Shown piece after piece: positions 55,961 to 64,000 of a stretch of 64,000 nt of DNA. Below the pieces are notes generated by a model. That model saw nothing but the letters and a program-made list of their open reading frames with translations. It ran no database searches and had not been told where the DNA came from. The DNA comes from Okapia johnstoni (taxonomy: Eukaryota; Chordata; Mammalia; Artiodactyla; Giraffidae), in NCBI GenBank assembly GCA_024291935.2, contig CM044320.1, forward strand, positions 29,418,001-29,482,000, in the 5' to 3' direction. A program made the translations under genes and the position numbers. Numbering within the stretch: the first letter of the stretch is position 1; every line of letters starts with the position of its first letter.

Positions 55961-56316
55961 AGAATTGATGCTTTTGAATTGTGGTGTTGGAGAAGACTCT
56001 TTGAGAGTCCCTTGGACTGCTACCAGTCTATCGCAAAGGAAATCAATCCTGAATATTCACTGGAAGGACTGATGCTGAAACTGAAACTCCAATACTTCGG
56101 CCACTACTGGAAAAGCCCCTGATGCTGGGAAAGATTGAAGGCAGGAGGAGAAGGGGATGACAGAGGATGAGATGGTTGGATGGCATCACAGACTTGATGG
56201 ACATGAGTTTGAGTAAGCTCCAGGACTTGGTGAAGCAAGGGAAGCCTGGCGTGGGGCAGTCCATGGGGTTGCAAAGAGTTGGACATGACTGAGCAACTGA
56301 ACTGACTGATTCAACA

Positions 56317-58068
56317 GGGAACATTGACTTCATATTTTTACCAGGAACTGGCTGTACATTTTGAAAGGGACACATATCCAGAACATTGAAGAACTCCTAA
56401 AATTCAGTATGAAAACAAACTACTCTGCTAAAAAATAGTCAAAAACTAGGACAGACACTTGGGTGGAGAGTGGAGAAGGTGAGAACCCTAGAGTTAATGC
56501 AAGAAAACTAGTTAGCTTTTTTTGGTAGTTTAGGTTGAAGATGATTTCAGGTTGAAAGAGGAAAATGGCAGTGAAACAAGAAAGAGGTGGATGATTCTAG
56601 ATAAGAGTTAGAAAATAAAATTCATAGAACTTGGTATGAACTGGAAATAAAGGCTGTGAGAGAGAAAACAAGCATGTATCTTGCTTTCCAACTGGACAGA
56701 GGATGGTACCTTTTATGGAAAGAAGAAGTACAGATACAAGACCAGATTTGGTAGCTTTTTAGATAATATAGAAAGTGCAGTCATGATGACTGGCCCAGAG
56801 AAGGTACTCAATAAATGGAAGATACTGTAGAATGGGGCAACGTTAATTAATTATATGAGATCAGTTCTGTAAATTTGATTCTAGTTTCTATTGTAAAGTT
56901 AAAAACTAAAAAAGCAAGCATCAGTGAAGTACACAATTATGTACCCAAAGACATTTGCATAAATTTTTTTCTTATACTCTTTCTGTAGATATTATATTTA
57001 TTTACCCTAGCCTAGTTTTGTATATTTTGTGAATACAATAGGACCACTGAATTTTTTCTTCCTCTCAGTTTTGCAGACCTAAAAGTTTCATAATCTCAAA
57101 GAAATGTGACATAATTTGCCTGAAAAAAGGAAAATATTTTTACTAAGGAAGTTAGTGAGTTGCTCAAAAAGGAAAGAGACCTTTTTTGCACTGAAGAAAA
57201 AAGGTATAAATATATATATATATACATATATATATATAATATTTGATATTTCTGTACCAGGAGTTGTTTTAAAACATTATAACATTATGTGTATTATAAT
57301 ATTATAACAAAATGCATGGTAATACTACCTGGCTTAGAAACGAATTTTGATACAGTCTTGTAATTAGGTTACATATGAAAGAAACTTGTAGACCTTAATA
57401 ATAAAACCAGGCTTTGGAAAAGATGACTAAAGCACACTATTTTTATTTTATCCTGGAAACCTGAATTGAGATATTTCACTTACTTAAACCATGATGAAAT
57501 CATGGAAGGCATCAGAGCAAGAGATAAAACCCTAGGGAGGCTATTAACAATTTCGCCTTTACACTTCCTACATGATTGTGGAAATGTGTGTTCTACTCCC
57601 CCCATGAGACTCTTATTGCTGGATTTGGTACAATTGCTGCTATATCAACAGAAAGGATTAGGCATTACACTGGGGTCCTTTGCAGATCTTGCCTTAGAAA
57701 GTTAAATATCTGTGTCAGATTTACTAAAGGCATACCTTAAGTTAGAGGAAACTTATCTTGCTGTTAGAAAAGGGGGCATGATATAACAAACACAAGATGA
57801 ATAATGTCCTACAAAACAGGTAGTAATTTTTATTTGTAGTGAAATGAGTGATCCAATTTGATCACAGAAAATCAAGTGTTATGTAGTGTAAGTGAAACGT
57901 TAGTAGGCAGAGATGGTGACAAAAAAACATTTAATTAAAGGAAGAGCATGAGTCTGAGCACAAAAGTTGCCTAGACATGAGGTTCATACAAGTGGGGGCA
58001 AAGAGAATAAAAAGAAAAAACCAACTGCCAAGATGAGGAGAAGCTAGGATTTAAACGCTTTGGCAAGA
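56317..58068. other. Unassigned DNA, about 1.75 kb
   Basis: No gene or repeat family is recognised apart from the (TA)n at 57205-57240. A MIR or L2-like 'gaaggtactcaataaatgga' scrap lies near 56800-56820. Confidence 0.4.
57205..57240. repeat. (TA)n microsatellite
   Basis: Alternating TA with single C interruptions. Confidence 0.9.
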
Positions 58069-58200
58069 ACCTCCCTGGTGGTCCAGTGGTTAGGACTCTG
58101 CACTCCCAGTGCAGTGGGCACAGGTTCAATCCCTTGTTAGGGAACTAAGATACCACATGCAGCACAGTGTGGCCAAATAAACAAATAATAAAAATAAAAA
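58069..58200 (+). mobile_element. CHR-type SINE
   Basis: Sense element: 'acctccctggtggtccagtg', 'ggttcaatcccttgttaggg', 'aagataccacatgcagcaca', then an (AATAAA)-like A-rich tail. No certain TSD. Confidence 0.9.
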
Positions 58201-58282
58201 TTTGTACACAGGTGGAGGGAAATGACCAGGAATGGTGATGCCATAGGATACCTCCCAAAGCCATAGAAATAGCAATGATGAA

Positions 58283-58491
58283 GCTTCCCTGGTGGCTCAG
58301 TTAGTAGAGTCTGCCTGCAATGTAGGAGACTCGGGTTCTATCCCTGGGTCTGGAGGATACCCTGGAGCAGGAAATGGCATCCCACTCCAGTATTCTTGCC
58401 TAGGAAATCCCATGGACAGAGGAGACTGGTGGGCTATAGCCCATGGGGTCACAAGAGTCAGGCATGACTTAGTGACTAAACCACCACCACC
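58283..58491 (+). mobile_element. Bov-tA SINE with 14-bp TSD
   Basis: Sense element from 'gcttccctggtggctcagtt' to 'tagtgactaaaccaccacca'. ATAGCAATGATGAA lies at 58269-58282 and 58492-58505. The 3' tail is an unusual (CCA)n. Confidence 0.95.
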
Positions 58492-58505
58492 ATAGCAATG
58501 ATGAA

Positions 58506-59699
58506 TTAGTGCATCCTACATTCAGAATCTTACTTCTGTTGGAGCCTCAGAGTTCAGTTTTTTATCGTGGCATGAGGATTCGTTTCAGATTATGAGTAGG
58601 AAAATTTTGTTGCCTAATATTGGATTTAGGTTTGACTCTTAAATGAAAAGTTTTGAATTACATAAAAGGTGTTTGATGTAGAGACAAAGATACACTAGAA
58701 TGCTGACTTACAAGTAAGCCACAAAGGAATGTTAGAATTTTTGAGTCACGAAAACATAGACATCAGAATAACTTATTAACTTAATGACTTGCAGCAGCTA
58801 GGTTGGGTATAGTCCAGATTCTAGGACAAATTGTAATGTAAGATCCTGGAGTCAGGGACCCAGCTTCTTCTTACATATGCTCTGGCTTAAGTCATCTGGT
58901 CCGTGGGGTAAAGCTAGGCAGAAAACTTTATTTTTATAACCTATTAAATTGTGAATAGAAGATTGCACTTAATATAGGGCTGTATCCTTACCAGAAGCCA
59001 TTAAATCAGGGTGGGAAAGATAATTCTTCTGTTTTTCCAACAGCATAGCAATTGAGAATAGAAAGGAAGGATTTAGCTTGAACATACTCATAAGTCCCTA
59101 TGGATTATGAACTGACTAGTAGGGATTTTGCCTATAACTGTGGCAGCTGGTGAGTAATTTGTAGCCTGTAGTCATCTCTTTCTAAGTGTGTTTACAGCAA
59201 GTCTTTGGCTCAACTGTTTGAGTAAGAGTCATTCTCACTGGACCTGTTATTACCAGTCTACTCCACATTCATGGCATGTGACCAAATCATACAGATATTT
59301 GGAGGCATTTTAGGCTGGAAGATATGCTAACTTAGGAATTAAGATTCTAAGCATATAATAAGAAGGACTTTCTGAATATAAGAAGGATTTTTAAGGAATC
59401 TTGGTAGATAATAAATATTTCCCATCCTAAGTGTACCTTTACTAGAATTGGGGACTTTGAGGTAGAGGTTACCTGACTGGGATTTGTGTGTAGAAGAGAA
59501 ACTGCAGAATTGTGTTAGGAACCCTGAAGGCCCTATATAGACATTCTAAGGGTCAGGAAAACCATAACCTCCTAGTTATACACTCAATTAGTAAGTAACT
59601 CCAGGGCTGTGCTACCTAGCAAGAATGACTTGGGTGAGGTGATCCCTATCACTAGATTTTATTTTCTTTCTTTATAAATAAAGTAAGTGAACCAACTCC
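58506..59699. other. Unassigned DNA, about 1.2 kb
   Basis: No gene or repeat is recognised. Confidence 0.4.
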
Positions 59700-60490
59700 C
59701 ATTAGAATCTTAACTCTTAGCTTCACATATTTGAAGCCTCGTGATTTGCAAAAATGGCCCAATGCTCCACCCCTACCTGTACCCATACCATCTGCATCTT
59801 GACTTTGGAGCCCCTCCATCAAGGGGGTGATTCTGTTCTCTTATCATTGAATGTGAATTGACCTTGTGACTTATTTTGGCCAATAAAATAGGAGAGAAGT
59901 AAAAATGTGCCAATTCTGAGCCTAGGCCTCAACAGGACTCTGAGCTTTTGCTTGTTTTCTTGGAGTTCTGCCACCACTTTGTGAACAAGCCTAGGCTGGC
60001 TTGATGGATGTTAAGAGACATGTGGCCCAATCACCCCTGTAACTCCAGCTGGCAGCCAGCAAAGCACCAGATGTACATAAGGCCATCATGACCAACCAGC
60101 CCCCTAACTAACCTGCCAGCTGATGACAGGTGCATGAATGAGCTAAGCCAAGACCTGTCTCAGATCAGCAGAAACATCCTTCTGACCTATAGGATTGTAA
60201 GAAATAATACATGCTTAAATTTTAAAAATAGGGGTTAATAAACTATGACCAGAGGCCAGCTGCCAGTTTTTGTAGTTTTATTGGAGCACAGACATGCATA
60301 TTTGTTTATGTTTTGTCTGTGGCCTCTTTTGCACTACAACGGTAGAGCTGAATATTGAGTGTGGATAGACACTGGTCCATAAAGATCAAAATATTTACTA
60401 TCTAGCCCTTTCAGAAAGAGTTGGATGATTCCCCTATTTTAAGTCAGTTAAATTTGTGGTTTAGTTATTACACAGTAATATATAACTGGT
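59700..60490 (+). mobile_element. MLT1-type (MaLR) LTR split by a hAT element
   Basis: MLT1 features in order: 'gaccttgtgacttattttgg', 'ccaataaaataggagagaag', 'tctgagcctaggcctcaaca', 'gtaagaaataatacatgctt'. After the DNA transposon it continues with 'taagtcagttaaatttgtgg' and 'cagtaatatataactggtgt'. Confidence 0.82.
60227..60435. mobile_element. Non-autonomous hAT-type DNA transposon nested in MLT1
   Basis: Ends read AGGGGTTAATAAACT on the left and, inverted, AGGGGAATCATCCAACT on the right, which are decayed terminal inverted repeats. Interior: 'ttttattggagcacagacat', 'ttgcactacaacggtagagc', 'aaaatatttactatctagcc'. ATTTTAA[A/G] lies at 60219-60226 and 60436-60443, an 8-bp duplication typical of hAT elements. 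I recognise the MER/Charlie style but not the exact name. Confidence 0.78.
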
Positions 60491-60564
60491 GTGCATTCAC
60501 ATTAAGAAATTAGTCAATCATTTTGGTTATATAATCTTGCTAAATAAACCATTTAAAGAAACTT

Positions 60565-60990
60565 AATGGCTTAAACAGCAATCATTTTATTATCTTTAAC
60601 AATTCTATGAGTTGACTAGGCTCTGCTGGGCTGTTCTTCTGCCCCACAGGATGTTGGATGTTGATGTTGTCTAGGAGTAATCGTGGACTGAAGTTTCTGA
60701 GCTGACTCATTCAGGCGGCTGAGAGTTGATGCTGGTTTTCACCTGGGAAATCATCAGGTAATGGTGTCTGGGGCAATTACTTGTGGTCTATGCATATGAC
60801 TTAATGGCTTGGCTGTGAGAGGAAGCATCTCAAAGGTGAGAGTTGGAGAAATCCAAGCCAAAGCTACAAGATTTCTTATGACAGCATTAGATGCTAACCT
60901 GTGCCATATTCTAAGAGTCAAAAGTGAATCACAGAGGCTGCCCAGATTCAAGGTGAGGGACTACGCAAAGGAGTAAATATGGGTTTGGGA
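60565..60990. repeat. Ancient interspersed repeat, unclassified
   Basis: 'cttaatggcttaaacagcaa', 'tctatgagttgactaggctc' and 'agaggctgcccagattcaag' resemble a widespread old mammalian repeat in style. I could not name the family or confirm its orientation. Confidence 0.45.
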
Positions 60991-61159
60991 TGGAGGCAGA
61001 ATTTGTTGAAGACTAGCCATCTCAGTTGGAATGTTTAGCCTTTTCCCTCTCCCTCCCTTCCTTCCTCTCATGCACTATCTTTCCTATTGTCTCCATTTTA
61101 TGGCATAGGAATTTTTCAACTCACCAGCATGCTTGCTATACATAAACACATATGTACAT

Positions 61160-61186
61160 GGTGTGTGTGTGTTTGTGTGTGTGTGT
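61160..61186. repeat. (TG)n microsatellite
   Basis: Interrupted TG dinucleotide run. Confidence 0.9.
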
Positions 61187-61837
61187 ATTTAATAACTTAA
61201 AGTTCTTGGATTGGAATCTCAAGTTGGCTTCATTGGATAGCAGTGTGATGTTTATACATGGATCTTTTACCTTTGGAAAGGGCCACTTCACATCTGCTTC
61301 AATTAAAATGTGTAATGACTCTTTAACCTTAATAGTTTAAAAGCTTTTAATCATATCATATCATTTTACCCGTCTTTGGCAAGTTGATAATTTAAATTGG
61401 AAGGTGATCAGAAATGAAGTACGTTAAATAGTGTAACAACTTCTTATTGTACTTCACCCTCTCTTTGGCAGCCATTGCCTCCCATTCACCAGTGGGCGTT
61501 CAGCATGACCTGCTAAACACAAAGTTTATGAGAAGTCAGGGTGTAGGTTATCTAACTGCTACAGTACGGCTCACTTTGGGGAAACTTCTCTCAGTGATCA
61601 TCTAAAATTCCAACACTATGTACTTTGAACTCCTAGTTCCTTTTGTCTCAACTGACAGGTCAATTGCTTTGAACCACAGAACCCAAAGCTTCTGTTTTGT
61701 ACTCCTGATTTTTAGAACACTGACAAGCTCTCTAGCAGTTCTGAGATCTTTAACTTTCCAAGTGGCTGTCTCCAGTCCATATCACTTTGTTTCTCTTTCA
61801 AATTTTGTGGCAACCATTCCTATTTGAATGACTCCCA

Positions 61838-61878
61838 ACACAGACACACAGACACACATACAGACACACACATACAGA
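61838..61878. repeat. CA-rich (CACAGA/CACATA) microsatellite
   Basis: Imperfect CACAGA and CACATA units. Confidence 0.85.
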
Positions 61879-62250
61879 GACCTGTATAATATAAACAAGG
61901 CTGGAAGACACAAAAATTATTTCTCTTCACTTTATGCTAGAAGTTAAATTAGGTGGGTTTCAAGTGAGACACAAGCTCCTGTTTTTGCTCACTCCTTCCC
62001 TATAGATTTAGAGAAAATGTAATACTAAGTCCTTTCCCCAAATATTCTCTTTTCCCTACTCATGAAATTCACAGGTTAAAACAAAAATACTGCCCTTAAT
62101 TCTGCTTTTTCTATAAATGTTTCTAAAATTCATGGATTTCTTACATGATTGTGTTGAATATTTCTACCTACTTACCATCCTCTTTCCCCATTATCTCTTC
62201 CCAAGTTGTTCTTTTGTGTTTCTGCTTTCTCCTTTGTTACTGTGATCCTC

Positions 62251-62293
62251 TGTAGCAAATCTAGTGACCCATGTAGCAAATCTGTAGCAAATC
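62251..62293. repeat. Three copies of an 11-bp unit
   Basis: TGTAGCAAATC at 62251-62261, 62272-62282 and 62283-62293; the last two are head to tail. Confidence 0.85.
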
Positions 62294-62840
62294 ATTTGAC
62301 CCCTTCAAATACTCTGGCTCTTGTATTCCCAGCCATTGAACTGTTTCTTATTCTGTCTGTTCAGTCCTGTCCCTGCTCCCTCTTATCTATTTCTCTTCCC
62401 CTTTCTCTTCTACACAATGATCAGAGAGTAGCAGGTAAGAAATCATACCTGCCCCATCTAGAGCCTGTATTAAAGGATTAGGACTGGTCATGTAGGAAGA
62501 GCTAACTCCTCTCCTATGATTTCCTACATAAACACAGAAGACAAAGACCAGAATCATGTTCCTGAGGAATAGACTGTATGCCAAAGAACAAAGCCAAGAG
62601 AAAATTTAAAGCTTAGTGTGTGATCCAATAGGATTGGGTAGAATAAGAGAAGAGGATTAAAAAATAAGAAAGCATGATAACAGTGAAAGACAAGGCAGAC
62701 GAAATGTGTCCTGCAGCGATTCCATTAATGAACTATGGACCAGCTTTTTTGTACCAGCTTTTTCACTGGGTCATTATGGGTTTGGAGGGGAGTAAAATTT
62801 GCCACCCCAAAATGTGTCTCTTTGATATGAAGATTAATTT

Positions 62841-63044
62841 GACCCAGAGGGATGGGATGGGGAGGGAGGTGGGAGGAGGGTTCGGGAGGGGGAGCACATG
62901 TGAACCCATGGCTGATTCATGTTAATGTATGGCAAAAACTACTACAATATTGTAAAGTAATTAGCCCCCAACTAAAATAAATAAATTGAAAAAAAAAAAA
63001 TAAAATCTACTTCTAACTTATAATAAAAAAAAAAAAAAAAAAAA
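62841..63044 (+). mobile_element. Ruminant L1 3'-end fragment with two A-tails
   Basis: 'gacccagagggatgggatgg' to 'aactaaaataaataaattg', then a first A-tail at about 62990-63000. About 23 bp of other sequence follows, then a second A-run (63024-63044). The extra segment could be a short 3' transduction or tail-proximal target sequence. No TSD found. Confidence 0.85.
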
Positions 63045-63143
63045 GAAACAGCAGAAAGTTTTTCAATTACCTTCCCTCATCCCTTAACTGACTAAAAGAA
63101 TTTAGATAAAGAGCCTCTTCCAAGAATACAGATATCACAACAG

Positions 63144-63253
63144 TGAAAGTGAAAGTCACTCAGTCATGTCCAACTCTTTGCGATCCCATGGGCTATAGTC
63201 CATGCAGTTTTCCAGGCCAGAATACTGGAGTGGGTAGCTGTTCCCTTTTCCAA
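63144..63253 (-). mobile_element. Truncated Bov-tA SINE with 10-bp TSD
   Basis: Body only ('gtcactcagtcatgtccaac' to 'gggtagctgttcccttttcc'), flanked by ATCACA[A/C]CAG at 63134-63143 and 63254-63263. Confidence 0.9.
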
Positions 63254-63560
63254 ATCACACCAGAGATATCTGCGAAGAATGTGGTCTACGTGTGGCTGAG
63301 GAAACTCAGTAGAGCCTAGAGGTCAGAGTCCACTCTGCGTCCCAGTGTCCCTGCATGGCCCAGCAAACATGTTCTTTTTCATCTCCGTGTGAATTACCTT
63401 TCTTTGAAGTCCCAAATTTTGGTGAGTTACTCAGTTTTCCTTGATCTCTCCCATGCATATATATTATTAAACTTTCTCCTATTAATCTCTCATGTCAATT
63501 GAATTCTTAGATTGCCAGAAGGGCCCAGAAGGGTAGAGAACATTTTCTTTCTCTGTGACA

Positions 63561-64000
63561 GGTTCATTTAAATTTCCAAAGTAAAAGTCACCTGCCTTTG
63601 CCTAGTAGTGTTCCTCATACATTTGCAGTATTGTTTTATATTTTGCTTTGTCATTTATTCTTCTGTTCTTTATTTATGGATGTCTTGTAAAGTCAGTTAT
63701 GGTTCTAGACTTTCAACTCCATGCTCATTGCTTTAAGTCCTTCAACTGCATTTTTGTAAAATTTATTTTTATGAAGTTGGGATTTAAAAGCAGTGAAATA
63801 TACAAATCCAAAATATATAGGGTTTTTTGGCCTTTTCTGGGGTATAATTTATCCATATTGAGCTATAGAAAACACACACCAGAATTCTCCCTTATGTCCC
63901 TCCTTAAAAACCAAAGATTAATTTTGTTCATGTAAAAATTTCATAGCTTTTAAAAGATATCATTGATAGAAAAGAAATGTAATATCTCAAGTATATAATT
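63561..64000. other. Unassigned AT-rich DNA
   Basis: No gene or repeat is recognised. The 95-codon plus frame at 63648-63935 has no motif. Confidence 0.4.

Larger units (their letters stand above)
54886..56308 (+). mobile_element. BovB LINE, 5'-truncated, 8-bp TSD, carrying an L1 tail
   Basis: Sense BovB from the start of the reverse transcriptase to the 3' tail. ATTCAACA lies at 54878-54885 and 56309-56316. It is split by a 109-bp L1 tail (54989-55097). The ORF is broken by a one-base deletion near 55636 and a CGA-to-TGA stop near 55958. It is the best-preserved BovB reverse transcriptase in the window. Confidence 0.94.
60991..62784. other. Unassigned DNA with microsatellites
   Basis: No gene is recognised over about 1.8 kb. 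It contains (TG)n at 61160-61186, a CA-rich repeat at 61838-61878, and three copies of TGTAGCAAATC at 62251-62293. Frames such as 62206-62481 plus have no motif. Confidence 0.4.
62785..63560 (+). mobile_element. LTR, family A, copy 3, with nested L1 tail and Bov-tA
   Basis: It begins with 'gccaccccaaaatgtgtctc', comparable to the reversed right end of copy 2. It ends with 'tttctcctattaatctctca' and 'gcccagaagggtagagaaca', which match the reversed left end of copy 1. An ATTAAA near 63466 could serve as the poly(A) signal. Insertions at 62841-63044 and 63144-63253 interrupt it. Confidence 0.6.

Noticed and set aside
62251..62293. Short regularly placed repeats as a CRISPR-like array
   Set aside because: Only three 11-bp copies, two of them adjacent without a spacer, in a mammalian nuclear context.

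Overview
The window is mammalian nuclear DNA from a ruminant, most likely a bovid. The diagnostic content is BovB (RTE) LINEs, Bov-tA and Bov-A2 SINEs, CHR-type SINEs and ruminant-type L1 3' ends. These lie over older mammalian layers (L2, MIR, MLT1, old L1, a hAT-type element, and LTRs). I could not choose between cattle, buffalo, sheep and goat. No host protein-coding gene, tRNA, rRNA or CRISPR array is supported. Every long reading frame I could interpret lies in a retrotransposon or crosses a SINE by chance. The window reads as a gene desert or intronic or intergenic stretch.

Layout. 1-5 kb: sparse MIR and L2 relics and one clean Bov-tA copy. 5-15 kb: two same-strand LTR copies (5.0-6.0 and 12.6-13.1 kb) flank a long minus-strand BovB (7.6-10.4 kb). 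That BovB keeps recognisable endonuclease and reverse-transcriptase pieces, and two shorter minus-strand BovB copies follow it. 15-16 kb: a 5'-truncated L1 with perfect target duplications and what looks like a 3' transduction. 19.5-22.7 kb: a solo LTR inserted inside a Bov-tA SINE with a 4-bp duplication, a second LTR carrying a CHR SINE, and a decayed reverse transcriptase that is neither L1 nor BovB. 23-38 kb: L2, MIR and SINE relics, with a candidate CTCF site at 32.8 kb. 38-47 kb: mostly unassigned DNA with L1 tails, one young BovB 3' end, and an L2 split by a Bov-A2.

47-56 kb: one old plus-strand L1, broken by at least six later insertions, followed by a plus-strand BovB that itself carries an L1 tail of about 110 bp. 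56-64 kb: mostly unassigned DNA, then a CHR and a Bov-tA SINE, an MLT1-type LTR interrupted by a hAT-type element, and a third copy of the LTR family seen at 5 and 12.6 kb.

The genes do not work together as a pathway. The information here is a layered history of retrotransposition, readable from nesting order and target-site duplications (TSDs). I see no convincing undescribed biological system. The best second-look items are the solo LTR in a SINE, the L1 with a transduced 3' flank, the decayed non-L1 reverse transcriptase, the multiply nested L1, and the CTCF-like site. Family assignments come from recognising consensus features by eye; edges are usually uncertain by 5-30 bp except where a TSD fixes them.
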